From positions 45,728 through 109,727 of the forward strand of contig NZ_MSRC01000004.1 in assembly GCF_010093085.1 (NCBI RefSeq): DNA of 64,000 nt, given 5' to 3'. Position numbers and translations under genes: made by a program. The DNA is from Bacillus sp. SKDU12 (GTDB lineage: Bacteria > Bacillota > Bacilli > Bacillales > Bacillaceae). This document shows positions 1 to 13,776 of this stretch, one piece after another. Within the stretch, counting starts at the first letter, position 1. Each line of letters starts with the position of its first letter. A model generated the notes under the pieces. That model saw only the letters and a program-made list of their open reading frames with translations, made no database searches and was not told the DNA's origin.

Positions 1-57
1 TGACCAAAAATGTATCATGTAACTACATACTTACCTAAAAGGTGAAGGAGGAGCATT

Positions 58-654
58 ATGAATTTAATACCTACAGTCATTGAACAAACGAACCGCGGGG
101 AAAGAGCGTATGACATTTACTCCCGTCTATTGAAAGACCGTATCATCATGCTTGGATCTGCGATTGATGACAACGTTGCGAACTCCATCGTGTCACAGCT
201 TTTATTCTTAGAAGCGGAAGATCCTGAAAAAGATATTTCTATTTACATCAACAGCCCGGGCGGCTCTATCACAGCTGGTATGGCGATCTATGATACTATG
301 CAGTTTATTAAGCCGAAGGTATCTACCATTTGTATCGGTATGGCTGCATCAATGGGCGCGTTCCTGCTTGCTGCCGGCGAAAAAGGCAAACGCTATGCGC
401 TTCCAAACAGTGAAGTTATGATTCACCAGCCTCTTGGCGGTGCGCAAGGTCAGGCGACAGAAATTGAAATTGCTGCGAAACGCATTCTCTTGCTTCGCGA
501 CAAATTAAACAAAGTTCTTGCTGAACGTACTGGCCAGCCGCTTGAAGTGATCGAACGCGACACAGACCGCGATAACTTCAAGTCTGCTGAAGAAGCGCTT
601 GAATACGGTCTGATTGACAAAGTCATGACTCGTAACACAGAAGAGCAAAAATAA
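58..654 (+). CDS. clpP: ATP-dependent Clp protease proteolytic subunit ClpP
   Basis: Serine peptidase subunit that forms the two-ring tetradecameric chamber fed by ClpC, ClpX or ClpE in the cytoplasm; it degrades misfolded and regulatory proteins. The 198-residue length is normal for the family. The catalytic triad is visible: Ser98 in GMAASMG, His123 in MIHQPLG and Asp172 in the TDRDNF stretch. A strong AAGGAGGAGC ribosome binding site lies just before the ATG. The C-terminus (from about residue 189) differs from the one I remember for B. subtilis 168, but this tail is variable. The gene is monocistronic, closed by the hairpin just downstream. In B. subtilis it is under CtsR control, but the promoter and operators lie before the window start and cannot be seen. 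Confidence 0.98.
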   Translation: MNLIPTVIEQTNRGERAYDIYSRLLKDRIIMLGSAIDDNVANSIVSQLLFLEAEDPEKDISIYINSPGGSITAGMAIYDTMQFIKPKVSTICIGMAASMGAFLLAAGEKGKRYALPNSEVMIHQPLGGAQGQATEIEIAAKRILLLRDKLNKVLAERTGQPLEVIERDTDRDNFKSAEEALEYGLIDKVMTRNTEEQK

Positions 655-660
655 TACTGT

Positions 661-694
661 AACCTGCAAGGGCTATGTCTCTTGCAGGTTTTTT

Positions 695-695
<1 letters not shown>
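661..695 (+). terminator. Rho-independent terminator of clpP
   Basis: The perfect 10-bp stem AACCTGCAAG / CTTGCAGGTT with a 10-nt loop is followed by a T-run on the + strand. The opposite strand lacks a U-tract, so it should act mainly for clpP. It ends exactly where the convergent pgcM stop codon begins. Confidence 0.92.
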
Positions 696-5297
<4,602 letters not shown>

Positions 5298-5320
<23 letters not shown>

Positions 5321-6185
5321 GATTTCCTCCCGAATGTAAGTTTCCATTATAATGGCGGATTTTGGTCAAATATTTAAATACAAAAGAGATCATCAAAGTG
5401 ACGCCGCACGAATGAATCATCAATACAGTAATCAGGTCAAAATGAACCATACCGACAGCAGCTGCCGTAAATGCCGGCAGTGCTGATGCGCAAACCGCCA
5501 TAGATGCCGCTTCCTTGATCGACGCAATAGAGATCATGTTTGATTTTTTTGTGATCCAGATGCCTCCCGCAAGAACAGCCGTTACAAAAATCTGAATCAT
5601 AAACATCACTGCATATGCCAGCACCATGATCATCGGCTTATACTGTGCCAGCCACAATGTATTGATCAACACCTCTATATCATGAACGTTCGGTTCCTTA
5701 AGCTCAGTGTCCATTTTTGCATAACCAACAGAAAATCCCGCTCCGTTTTGATCGGTGATCACTAGTTGATCAGATTGAAATACGACGGCATTATCATACC
5801 CATTTACTTTCAAGCGGCCATTTTCCCCGCTTGTCTGATATTTATGCCTTTTATCAATCGCCAGCAAATTCCGCCCCTCTTCAACCTGCTCAGAGTTCTT
5901 CCCGCCTGTCAGTTTTCCATTTCTGATGTGAAAACCTTGTAATTGATCAGCAAATTGATTATTAACCTGTTGAATCGCTGATGGCATAAAGGATGTAATC
6001 CTGTAGTGATCCATTTTCATAAACGAGACCGTTAACGGCGCCATCAAACAGGCTGTTATAAACATAAACAGAAAGAAAAGCTTCAGCCAGCTGAATGTAT
6101 TCCTGTAACGGCAAACACCTGACGGGCAGAAAATCGCTTTCAAGAAGCAGATAATAAAGCTTTCATTTTGCAGATCATTTTTCAT
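5298..6185 (-). CDS. yvdJ: DUF1189-type membrane protein YvdJ
   Basis: Integral membrane protein of unknown function. It has one hydrophobic segment near residues 30-55, a roughly 130-residue polar extracytoplasmic stretch, and three to four hydrophobic segments in the C-terminal third (about residues 180-275). This layout fits the DUF1189 family, some members of which sit in maltodextrin operons. It is placed between the permease gene mdxG (4 bp upstream) and mdxK (23-bp overlap), so it is co-transcribed and might assist uptake or signalling, but nothing in the sequence shows how. The AAAGGGG ribosome binding site 7 nt before the ATG supports the start. Confidence 0.85.
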
Positions 6186-6189
6186 GTCA

Positions 6190-7026
6190 TTACCCCTTTG
6201 TTCCGCCGGCTGTCAGCCCGGACACAAAGTTCTTTTGGAGAAAAAAGAACAAAACGCATATTGGCAGAGCGGCAAGTATAGCACCGGCTGCAAACAGGGC
6301 GACCTTTTGTTGCTGGGGATTTGAAATGAAAGACTGCAATCCTACAGCGATGGTCAGCCTTTCCGGTGAGCGAAGCAAAAACTTTGCCAGCAAATAGTCG
6401 CCGAACGGCGCCATAAACGCCCAAAGCGCTTGTACTGCAAGCATTGGCTTAACAAGCGGTAAAACAATTGAAGCGAAAATCCTCAGATGGCCCGCTCCAT
6501 CAATGCGCGCGGCTTCATCAATTTCTCTCGGCACAGTGTCAAAATAACCTTTCATCAGCCACGTGTTCATCGGGATTCCTCCGCCAATATAGATCGCAGT
6601 CAAAAACCAGTATTGATCGAGTGCGCCTATCAGCATTGCCAGAACATAAAAAGCGGTCAGCGCTGCCATCGTCGGCACCATTTGAATGATGAGAAAGAAG
6701 ACTAGGCTCTTTTTTCGGCCCGCAAACCGATAACGGCTGTACGTATAACCGGCAAGCGTCACGATCGTCACCTGCAATACCATGACCGATAGTGCGATGA
6801 CAAGTGTATTGCTGTACCAATGAAGATAAAGTGTTTCATCAAATAACCGCTTAAAATGATCCAAAGTCCAAGATCCCGAAAAATCGAGCTGAAATGCCGC
6901 CGCATTCCCCACACGGAAAGCGGATGAGGCTGTAATCAGCAACGGATAGATAATGACAATGCTTAAGAGGGTCAAAAATAAATAGGTGCAGATCCGATTA
7001 AGCATTTTAGCCGTTCTCGCGTTCAC
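6190..7026 (-). CDS. mdxG: Maltodextrin ABC transporter permease MdxG
   Basis: Inner permease of the maltose/maltodextrin importer (MalG family), with six predicted membrane helices in 278 residues. The cytoplasmic EAA loop that docks with the ATPase is visible as [11 protein letters not shown] followed by SIVLPLVKP near residue 185. Translation starts at a GTG that directly follows the mdxF stop, with GGAGG 8 nt upstream; that ribosome binding site lies inside the mdxF 3' end. No ATPase gene is present here; in B. subtilis the shared ATPase MsmX, encoded elsewhere, energises this transporter. Confidence 0.96.
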   Translation of the reverse strand: MNARTAKMLNRICTYLFLTLLSIVIIYPLLITASSAFRVGNAAAFQLDFSGSWTLDHFKRLFDETLYLHWYSNTLVIALSVMVLQVTIVTLAGYTYSRYRFAGRKKSLVFFLIIQMVPTMAALTAFYVLAMLIGALDQYWFLTAIYIGGGIPMNTWLMKGYFDTVPREIDEAARIDGAGHLRIFASIVLPLVKPMLAVQALWAFMAPFGDYLLAKFLLRSPERLTIAVGLQSFISNPQQQKVALFAAGAILAALPICVLFFFLQKNFVSGLTAGGTKG

Positions 7027-8334
7027 CTACATCACCTCCTCATTGCCAAAAGCATTCGATTTTTTGAAAGCAATCAGGGAAATTCCAATCACAATGAAGG
7101 AAATTAACAGTGTAATAGCCGCGGCCACAGAATATTGCGGTGATGTGCCTGTTGTCAGTTTATAAATCCAAGAAATTAAGATATCGGTCGACCCTGCCCC
7201 AGCTCCCGCACTGCCCGGCCCTCCCTCATTAAATAAGTAAATAATCGAGAAATTATTGAAATTAAATGTATACTGGGTAATCATCACTGGTGCTGTCGCA
7301 AATAAAATCATGGGGAATGTAATACGTCGAAAACGCTGAATAAAAGTGGCCCCGTCAATCTTAGCCGCTTCATACAATTCACTTGGAATCGCCTGAAGCA
7401 CTCCGGTTACCATGACATAAATATAGGGAAAGCCGAGCCAGGTCTGAATCATAATGAGGGCTGTTTTTGTCCAGAATGGATCAGTTTTCCATGAGATCGC
7501 CGGCAGCTCAACAAACGGCAGATGATTCAATAATGGAATCACCTGTGCATTCACCGCTCCTACGCTGTCGTTAAACATGTTGGAAAAACTCATAATTGTA
7601 ATAAAGGCCGGAACAGCCCATGGAAATAAGAAAATCATCCGAAATATCCGCTTGCCCCTTATAAAATCCTGATTGACGAAAAGCGCCGTCACGATCCCCA
7701 ATATGATTTGCAGCGTTGTTGCACAGATGGTCCAGATGACTGTCCAGCCCAGTACATTCACAAACGTCTCACGATAGGAGCCGAGGAAAAATATATTTAA
7801 GAAGTTTTTAAAACCGACCCAGTCAATCAGACTATTAGGCGGAATATGATAAAAATCATAGTTTGTACATGCAACAAACAGAGTCACCAAAACCGGAAAA
7901 ATAATCACAAACACCATCATGATATATGCCGGCAGTGTAAATAAATAGGGAAACCCTTTATCACCCGCGTGACGGATCATATCCTTGGCCGTTGCATTGA
8001 CCTCCATACCCGCCGCTTTCATAGCAGCAATCTTACGTGCATCATGAATGTTAAAGATGTAGAACATAAGGAAAATCACCGTTACGATCAATTGCAGCGT
8101 GCCTTCAATCAGCATAAACAGTGAGTGATCCTCACCGGGAACACTTCCCAATGTCATCAAGCCGAGGAGCGCCTGAATGCCGAAAACGCTTAATTCAACA
8201 GCAAACAAGCCGGTGACAGCAAGAAACAAGAGCCCCTTTGAAAACTGCTGATTTATGATCTGTCCTAGCCCGGGAATGATCGATAAAAGCCCGGCCGTTC
8301 GTTTTTGCTTTGCAAGTGTGTGGTGTGTATTCAT
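7027..8334 (-). CDS. mdxF: Maltodextrin ABC transporter permease MdxF
   Basis: MalF-type permease of the maltodextrin importer, 435 residues with about eight hydrophobic segments. The EAA-loop motif EAAKIDGATF lies near residue 335. An N-terminal extension with extra membrane segments before the transport core (first 130 residues) is typical of Gram-positive MalF proteins. AGAGGG lies just upstream of the ATG. The stop is immediately followed by the mdxG GTG start, and mdxE is 39 bp upstream, so mdxE, mdxF and mdxG form one transcription unit. Confidence 0.96.
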   Translation of the reverse strand: MNTHHTLAKQKRTAGLLSIIPGLGQIINQQFSKGLLFLAVTGLFAVELSVFGIQALLGLMTLGSVPGEDHSLFMLIEGTLQLIVTVIFLMFYIFNIHDARKIAAMKAAGMEVNATAKDMIRHAGDKGFPYLFTLPAYIMMVFVIIFPVLVTLFVACTNYDFYHIPPNSLIDWVGFKNFLNIFFLGSYRETFVNVLGWTVIWTICATTLQIILGIVTALFVNQDFIRGKRIFRMIFLFPWAVPAFITIMSFSNMFNDSVGAVNAQVIPLLNHLPFVELPAISWKTDPFWTKTALIMIQTWLGFPYIYVMVTGVLQAIPSELYEAAKIDGATFIQRFRRITFPMILFATAPVMITQYTFNFNNFSIIYLFNEGGPGSAGAGAGSTDILISWIYKLTTGTSPQYSVAAAITLLISFIVIGISLIAFKKSNAFGNEEVM

Positions 8335-8373
8335 TTTTTCGCCCTCTATTCTTCAGGACGCTGTCCCGCCGTT

Positions 8374-9627
8374 TTATTTCACATACTTTTCTTTGATATT
8401 TTCTTTTATGACGTTTACAGCATCATCCGCTGATGTTTGTGCTGATTTTTTTCCTGAAGCCGCATCAAAAATCAAGCTTTCCGCTCCCGTCCATACTTCA
8501 GCCATTTCTGGAATATTTGGTGTCGGTGTCGCTGTTTCATATTGTTTTATCACAGCTGAAGTCAACTCATGTTGTTGCTCATCCGCTTTCTTCCTTGCTG
8601 CTGTGTTAGCTGGAACTTCGTTTGTATTTTCATAAAAAGTGTAAGCATTGGCATCATTAGCAGCATACTCAAGCCATTTTTCAGCGAGTTCAGGTTCTTT
8701 TGTATATGTGGATGCAACCCAGCCCTTCCCTCCGGCAAAAGGGGCATATTCTTCACCGTTTGGCAATGTCGGAATAGGGGCCGCTCCGTAGTCCAATTTC
8801 GCCTCATTATAGTTGGCAGCTGACCACGGACCGCCAATGATCGCAGCCGCTTTTCCATCTAAAAACATCTGCTGAATAAAGTCGTCTGCGCTTGAATTGT
8901 CTTGCATGCCTTTTGGCCAATATGTGTTAAACCATTTCTCCGCATATTTCACCGCTTCAACAGCCTCTTTATTGTTCAGGCCGATATCATCGGCGTCTGT
9001 GCCGTTTTTGCCAAATACATAGCCGCCGTAACCTGCCAATAAACCGTACGACATATAAAAGTCAGTCCATTTCGCTAAAAATCCGGTTGATTTTCCTTTT
9101 TCCGAAGCAAACGCAAATCGGGGATCCTCCGTTACTTTTTCAAGATCTTTAAATGTTTTTGGCGCTGTTTGTAAGAGAGCTTTGTTGTAATACAAAACAA
9201 GTGTCTCAATGACTAGCGGCATTCCGTACACCTTGCCGTCAATGGTTACCTGCTGCATCTCTTTATCTCCAAAGCTTTTTGTGTGAGATGGCTTAATGTT
9301 AAGCAAATGTCCTTGCTGTCCCAAACTGCCGATTCGGTCATAGGCTGCAAGCATAACATCAGGTGCGTTACCGGCTGGGCCATCTAGAGGAAGCGCTTCC
9401 AACTGTTCGAACATTTGTTTTTCAACAATTTTTATCGTGACCTTATGCTCTTTTTCGAATGTTGGTCTAATGCTTTCAATGTATTTTTTATAGTTTTCTT
9501 CGACAGACACAGTCAATACTTTCTTGCCGTCAGAGCTTGCCGGATCTTTTGAATGAGAACAAGCGGCAAGGCTAATTGCCAGAACTGATGCGGCCAATAA
9601 GGCGAACCCCCTTTTAAAAAGGATCAT
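8374..9627 (-). CDS. mdxE: Maltodextrin-binding lipoprotein MdxE
   Basis: Extracytoplasmic substrate-binding lipoprotein (family 1 solute-binding protein) that captures maltose and maltodextrins for MdxFG. The lipobox ISLAACSHS puts the acylated Cys at about residue 23 after a basic, hydrophobic signal sequence. At 417 residues it has the normal size. GGGGG lies 7 nt before the ATG. It is the first gene of the import block and has its own regulatory region upstream (promoter, cre box and LacI-type operator between 9662 and 9718), so it can be driven separately from yvdF. Confidence 0.97.
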   Translation of the reverse strand: MILFKRGFALLAASVLAISLAACSHSKDPASSDGKKVLTVSVEENYKKYIESIRPTFEKEHKVTIKIVEKQMFEQLEALPLDGPAGNAPDVMLAAYDRIGSLGQQGHLLNIKPSHTKSFGDKEMQQVTIDGKVYGMPLVIETLVLYYNKALLQTAPKTFKDLEKVTEDPRFAFASEKGKSTGFLAKWTDFYMSYGLLAGYGGYVFGKNGTDADDIGLNNKEAVEAVKYAEKWFNTYWPKGMQDNSSADDFIQQMFLDGKAAAIIGGPWSAANYNEAKLDYGAAPIPTLPNGEEYAPFAGGKGWVASTYTKEPELAEKWLEYAANDANAYTFYENTNEVPANTAARKKADEQQHELTSAVIKQYETATPTPNIPEMAEVWTGAESLIFDAASGKKSAQTSADDAVNVIKENIKEKYVK

Positions 9628-9661
9628 CTCTTTTCCCCCTTCTATTTATGAATCTATTACA

Positions 9662-9691
9662 ATGGTATGATTTCAGAGAAAGCGATTACAA
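9662..9691 (-). promoter_or_regulatory. Predicted sigma-A promoter of mdxE
   Basis: Read on the - strand, TTGTAA (9686-9691) and TACCAT (9662-9667) are separated by 18 nt, about 35 nt upstream of the mdxE start. Both boxes are imperfect. The overlap of a cre box with the -35 and spacer argues that this is the controlled promoter. Confidence 0.55.
9677..9690 (-). promoter_or_regulatory. cre site (CcpA) at mdxE promoter
   Basis: The - strand reads TGTAATCGCTTTCT, matching the consensus TGWAANCGNTNWCA at all but the last position. It lies over the -35/spacer of the mdxE promoter, where CcpA-HPr(Ser-P) would block polymerase during growth on glucose. Confidence 0.75.
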
Positions 9692-9702
9692 CTTCTTTTG
9701 AG

Positions 9703-9718
9703 TTGTTACCGATAACAG
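9703..9718. promoter_or_regulatory. LacI-type operator upstream of mdxE (probable MdxR site)
   Basis: TTGTTACCGATAACAG is a near-perfect inverted repeat around a central CG, the form recognised by LacI/GalR regulators. It is nearly identical to the perfect palindrome at 11578-11593 upstream of yvdF. The neighbouring mdxR gene makes MdxR the obvious ligand; this assignment is inference. Confidence 0.7.
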
Positions 9719-9721
9719 AAT

Positions 9722-11488
9722 TTAAACAGGAGCGGAGGCACCCAAAATAAAAAATTCTCCCGGCTGAACAGCAATCACATCGCTAAGTTGAAGGGGCTGC
9801 TCTGTCCATACATCGCAGATTCTCTTATTCCTTTCAATATTCAAATCTCGCAAACTGACATGTCGAGTCTCGCCTCCTTGATTAAAGAAGTAAATCAATG
9901 TTTTTTCATCAAGAGTCCGCGAAAAGCTAATAAAGTCATTTTGGTCATCCAGCAGATTCCACTCAAGACTTCCCTCAGTCAATAAAGTGTGTTCCTGTTT
10001 GCGTAAAGCAATGATCCGTTTCATAAATCGCAGCAAGTCTTGATTCTGCTTTTCTTTTTCCCAGACCATACATTTTCGGCATAAAGGATCATTTTCGCCG
10101 TCCAGGCCGATTTCCGTTCCGTAATAGATGCATGGTGAACCTGTCTGGGCAAACATAAAGGCCAGCAAAGCGCGTGCTTTTTTCTCATCATGTTCGCATC
10201 TGGTTAAAAGCCGTTTTGTATCATGGCTGTCCAGTAAATTAAACATCACCTCATTAGCCTGCTTCATCCCATTCATCAAATGCGCATTCATACGGCGGGC
10301 CATACGAGAGGCCGGAATCGTCCGGTCAGCAAAGTATTCCATCATTGGCTCAGTAAAAGGATAGTTCATCACCGCGTGAAATTCATCACCTCTAAGCCAC
10401 GGTTCGGCAGAATGCCAGATCTCACCTAAAATATAGACGTCAGGCTTTTCTGCTGTGACGGCTTGCCTGAATAACTTCCAAAAAGTATGATCCACTTCAT
10501 TGGCCACATCCAAACGCCAGCCGTCAATGTCAAATTCCCGAATCCAGTACAAAGCAATATCAAGCAAATATCTCTGCACCTCGGGATTTGCCGTATTCAG
10601 CTTCGGCATATTAGGTGTAAAGGCAAACCTGTCATAATTGTCTTCTTTGACAGGAAAGGAGTGAATATAGAACCAATCTTTATAACGGGATTGTGCACCG
10701 TATTTTACGACATCCTGCCACTGCGGAGAAGCGCTGCCAATATGATTAAAAACAGCATCAAGCATAATCCTCATTCCCCTCTCATGAAGCTGGCTGACTA
10801 ATGTGCGGAAAAGATCGGGATCTCCAAAATGAGAATCAATGGAATAGTAATCCAGCGTGTCGTATTTATGATTAGAAGGCGCGGAAAAGATCGGCGTCAA
10901 ATAAATTCCGTTCACCCCTAAATCCTCTATATAATCAAGCTTATCAACAATCCCTTGCAAATCCCCTCCAAAAAAATCATTCACGTCCGGGTCCTTGCTC
11001 CCCCACGGCAATGCATTCTCCGGTGACAAGTCTTCTCTGCCATTTGCAAAACGCTCCGGGAAAATTTGATACCAGACGGTTGATTTCACCCACTCAGGCG
11101 CTTGAAATGTATCAGCCTCGTGAACAAATGGAAGCTTAAAATAATAATGAATTGTCTCCAGTGTTTTTTTGTTATAAGGGCATACACCAGAACTCCCGAA
11201 AAAGATGTCTTCATGATGGTCAGTGACAACAAACGCATATTGCAAGCGCCTGAATGGGGGCACCACTTCAGCAAACCAATGATCATGCATGTCTGTTTCG
11301 GCTATTTTCCTCATCAGCTGCTCGTTTGCCGACCACCTGCCGTCGTTGTATTCATAAGGATCACCCCAGATTAATGAGATCTGCTCTGCATCACCTTTTT
11401 TTGTCCGAATCTTGATATGCACTTTCTGCCCGTCATAAGAATAAGCATCAGAACTGAACGGCTGATGATGTATCGCTGCATACTCCAC
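9722..11488 (-). CDS. yvdF: Neopullulanase-type maltogenic amylase / cyclodextrinase
   Basis: GH13 cytoplasmic enzyme that opens and trims cyclodextrins and maltodextrins and can debranch short pullulan pieces, feeding the phosphorylase and glucosidase. An N-terminal CBM34-like domain (about 1-125) precedes the TIM barrel. Catalytic blocks: DAVFNH, DGWRLDVANE (nucleophile Asp), ILGEIW (acid Glu) and LLDSHDTKR. The reading frame is open 26 codons further upstream, but AAGGAGG sits 7 nt before a GTG giving a 588-residue protein starting VEYAAIHH, so this GTG is taken as the start. It is the first gene downstream of mdxR, with the MdxR-type palindrome upstream. Confidence 0.95.
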   Translation of the reverse strand: MEYAAIHHQPFSSDAYSYDGQKVHIKIRTKKGDAEQISLIWGDPYEYNDGRWSANEQLMRKIAETDMHDHWFAEVVPPFRRLQYAFVVTDHHEDIFFGSSGVCPYNKKTLETIHYYFKLPFVHEADTFQAPEWVKSTVWYQIFPERFANGREDLSPENALPWGSKDPDVNDFFGGDLQGIVDKLDYIEDLGVNGIYLTPIFSAPSNHKYDTLDYYSIDSHFGDPDLFRTLVSQLHERGMRIMLDAVFNHIGSASPQWQDVVKYGAQSRYKDWFYIHSFPVKEDNYDRFAFTPNMPKLNTANPEVQRYLLDIALYWIREFDIDGWRLDVANEVDHTFWKLFRQAVTAEKPDVYILGEIWHSAEPWLRGDEFHAVMNYPFTEPMMEYFADRTIPASRMARRMNAHLMNGMKQANEVMFNLLDSHDTKRLLTRCEHDEKKARALLAFMFAQTGSPCIYYGTEIGLDGENDPLCRKCMVWEKEKQNQDLLRFMKRIIALRKQEHTLLTEGSLEWNLLDDQNDFISFSRTLDEKTLIYFFNQGGETRHVSLRDLNIERNKRICDVWTEQPLQLSDVIAVQPGEFFILGASAPV

Positions 11489-11577
11489 CCTGTCTCCTCC
11501 TTGGACCTCCGTTTTATTAAGGTCGGCTTTTAGTTTGAAAGTATCATGATGAAATAGCAGGAACAATCCTTTTTACC

Positions 11578-11593
11578 TTGTTATCGATAACAA
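11578..11593. promoter_or_regulatory. LacI-type operator upstream of yvdF (probable MdxR site)
   Basis: TTGTTATCGATAACAA is a perfect 16-bp palindrome in the gap between mdxR and yvdF. A weak - strand promoter (TTGTTC / TACTTT, 17-nt spacing) follows it toward yvdF. Together with the site at 9703-9718 it defines a two-operator regulon within the locus. Confidence 0.75.
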
Positions 11594-11602
11594 AATAAGC
11601 CC

Positions 11603-12553
11603 TTACATCGTTGATTCACGTACAATTAACTCCGGCTCAAAAAATAGATTTCCTTGAGCGGCTCCATCTTCATTCATTTTTTTCAATAACATTTTCGCAC
11701 AGGCTTCCCCCATCTCAACGACAGGCTGTCTGACCGTAGTCAGCCGGGGCGAGGAGATGCGATCAAGAAAAACACCATCATTCCCAGTCACCGCGACGTC
11801 TGTCGGAATTCGTTTTCCAAGCGATTGTGCTGCACGAATAACACCGAGCGCGATTCGATCAGAGGCGCAGACAAATGCAGTCTGATGATTCAAGGATGTC
11901 AGCACTTCCCTTGCAAGGCATTCACTTTTCTTAGAACTATTGTCAATCCGAAACAGCTTCGTTTTTCTACATCTTTCATTCATAGCCTTCATATATCCCT
12001 GTTCTCTGGAACGTTCGAAAGGCTCATCTAAATCAATGCCAATAAAGACAACTTCCCGCTCCCCCAGACTCATCACATGGCGGGTTGCCATAAAAGTGCC
12101 TTTCTCGTTATTCACATCGATAAAGTCATAGCCCATTTCATTTTGGCCAAATACGACTAGCGGCTTTTCAAAAGCTTTGATCACCCCCTCAAAATCGCTC
12201 TTTCTTAATCCAGTGGCAATAATACCGTCGCATTGCCCGATATTGAGAGAGTTTCTTGTTACAAGCTGGAGCGCATAATGATTGCGATCGAGTTCCCGGC
12301 TGATTCCGGTCAGCAGGTTCATGTAATATGGTTCAGTCGTATCCATTTCCTCAAGAATTAACAGCTTAACAACCTGTGTTCTGTTTTGCACAAGCGCTCT
12401 GGCTGCATAATTAGGGAAGTAATTCAGTTCTTTCATCGCAGAATGAACAAGCTTTTTCAATTCATCTGTCACCGTCTCAGGGTGATTGATCACTCGTGAT
12501 ACCGTCATTTTCGAAACATTTGCCTTTTTCGCCACATCTGACAATGTCGCCAT
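11603..12553 (-). CDS. mdxR: LacI-family maltodextrin operon regulator MdxR
   Basis: Transcription factor with an N-terminal LacI helix-turn-helix (TLSDVAKKANVSKMTVSRVI, residues 3-22) and a periplasmic-binding-protein-like effector domain (about 60-316). In B. subtilis MdxR is required for induction of the maltodextrin operon. The open frame continues 28 codons upstream, but AAGGAGGG lies 7 nt before the ATG of MATLSDV, and the extension is not LacI-like, so the 316-residue form is annotated. It sits head-to-tail with yvdF, and the operators at 11578 and 9703 are its likely targets. Confidence 0.96.
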   Translation of the reverse strand: MATLSDVAKKANVSKMTVSRVINHPETVTDELKKLVHSAMKELNYFPNYAARALVQNRTQVVKLLILEEMDTTEPYYMNLLTGISRELDRNHYALQLVTRNSLNIGQCDGIIATGLRKSDFEGVIKAFEKPLVVFGQNEMGYDFIDVNNEKGTFMATRHVMSLGEREVVFIGIDLDEPFERSREQGYMKAMNERCRKTKLFRIDNSSKKSECLAREVLTSLNHQTAFVCASDRIALGVIRAAQSLGKRIPTDVAVTGNDGVFLDRISSPRLTTVRQPVVEMGEACAKMLLKKMNEDGAAQGNLFFEPELIVRESTM

Positions 12554-12636
12554 TTTCATTCCCTCCTTACTGTGCTTATTATCCAAACTAGTGAAAAAGT
12601 CCTTTATTACAACTGAATATATGATGCAGCTAAACA

Positions 12637-12666
12637 TAAAAAAAGAGATTTCCTTTAGGAAATCTC
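12637..12666 (-). terminator. Terminator of yvdD
   Basis: The perfect stem GAGATTTCC / GGAAATCTC with a 4-nt loop is followed on the - strand by a run of seven U. It isolates yvdD from mdxR. Confidence 0.9.
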
Positions 12667-12736
12667 ACACGTTAAAAAATATAATATTCAGCTGACCTCG
12701 CACCCGCTATGATCGCCCTTTCACGAGGAAATCTTT

Positions 12737-13312
12737 TTAGATTTCTGTCCACTTTTTCTCTAAAATAGGATAAGAGTAGCTTTGCATTTGCTCAATTAAC
12801 TCAGCCGGCCGTGAAGAGCTGTGGATCAGCTTGAGATGCGAATCATTTGAAAACCCTTCCTGAATGCTATATTTGATCATTTTCAGCATCGGTTCAAAAT
12901 ATCCGTTCACATTGTACAGTCCGATCGGCTTTTGGTGGATGCCGATCTGCGCCCAGCAAAGCACTTCAAATAATTCTTCATATGTACCGAAGCCGCCCGG
13001 CATAGCGATAAAGCCGTCTGCCAGCTCGCTCATTTTGGCTTTACGTTCATGCATTCCGTTTACTTCAATCAGATCAGTCAGATTTTGATGAACAACCTCT
13101 CCGCTGAACAAACCGCTCGGCATGACTCCGATTGCACTTCCGCCGTTTTCCATTATGGCGTCAGCAATCGCGCCCATCAAACCTAAGCGGGACCCGCCAT
13201 AAACAAGGCCGATTCCCAGCTCAGCCATGCAGGCGCCAAGCTCTTCCGCTTTTCGTTTATAGTCTTCATTCCCCCCCGGGTTGGACCCCGCAAATACGCA
13301 AATTGTTTTCAT
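12737..13312 (-). CDS. yvdD: LOG-family phosphoribohydrolase YvdD
   Basis: A 191-residue Rossmann-like protein of the LONELY GUY family, which removes ribose 5-phosphate from nucleoside monophosphates such as cytokinin nucleotides or AMP. The motif PGGFGTYEE near residue 100 is the family signature, and GGSRLGLMG is the nucleotide-binding loop. The ATG preceded by GGAGAT (6 nt spacing) starts MKTICVFAG; 23 further in-frame codons upstream have no ribosome binding site. The physiological substrate in Bacillus is not evident. It is divergent from yvdC, with about 115 bp of shared promoter space. Confidence 0.93.
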   Translation of the reverse strand: MKTICVFAGSNPGGNEDYKRKAEELGACMAELGIGLVYGGSRLGLMGAIADAIMENGGSAIGVMPSGLFSGEVVHQNLTDLIEVNGMHERKAKMSELADGFIAMPGGFGTYEELFEVLCWAQIGIHQKPIGLYNVNGYFEPMLKMIKYSIQEGFSNDSHLKLIHSSSRPAELIEQMQSYSYPILEKKWTEI

Positions 13313-13428
13313 ATTGTCATCTCCGCATCTATATATCGTGTTGATCATTAAAAAATACACTATATATTGTCCCATCATCATGTGATAATATCAATACGAA
13401 ATACATAAAGAATACAGGAGTGATGATG

Positions 13429-13749
13429 TTGCAGCTGGCTGAGGCAGAAAAATGGATGAAGGATTTTTATGAAAAAAGAGGCTGGACAGACTACGGACCG
13501 TTTATTCGAATCGGCTTCTTAATGGAGGAAGCAGGAGAATTGGCACGGGCTGTCAGAGCATATGAAATCGGCAGAGACCGGCCGGATGAGAAAGAATCAA
13601 CAAGAGCTGAGCAAAAACAGGAATTGATTGAAGAAATGGGAGATGTCATCGGAAATATCGCCATTCTTGCTGATATGTACGGTGTCTCTTTAGAAGACGT
13701 GATGAAAGCCCACAAAGAAAAACTGACAAAACGATTTGAGCATGCATAA
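13429..13749 (+). CDS. yvdC: MazG-like nucleotide pyrophosphohydrolase YvdC
   Basis: Small all-alpha protein of the MazG/dUTPase superfamily, probably hydrolysing non-canonical nucleoside triphosphates. The metal-binding pattern EEAGELARA (about residue 28) and EEMGDVIGNI (about residue 70) is visible. Start choice: GTG, ATG, ATG and TTG occur in succession. The AGGAG box is 8 nt before the TTG and only 0-5 nt before the others, so the TTG form (106 residues, starting MQLAEAEKW) is preferred. It is a single gene ended by a bidirectional hairpin. Confidence 0.88.
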   Translation: MQLAEAEKWMKDFYEKRGWTDYGPFIRIGFLMEEAGELARAVRAYEIGRDRPDEKESTRAEQKQELIEEMGDVIGNIAILADMYGVSLEDVMKAHKEKLTKRFEHA

Positions 13750-13776
13750 AAAGCGGCCGGAATGGCCGCTTTCTTT
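13750..13776. terminator. Bidirectional terminator between yvdC and yvdB
   Basis: The stem AAAGCGGCC / GGCCGCTTT with a 5-nt loop has A/T runs on both sides and serves the convergent genes yvdC (+) and yvdB (-). Confidence 0.9.

Noticed and set aside
12554..12637. 28-codon N-terminal extension of mdxR
   Set aside because: The LacI helix-turn-helix should start near residue 3, and AAGGAGGG is correctly spaced only for the ATG at 12553.
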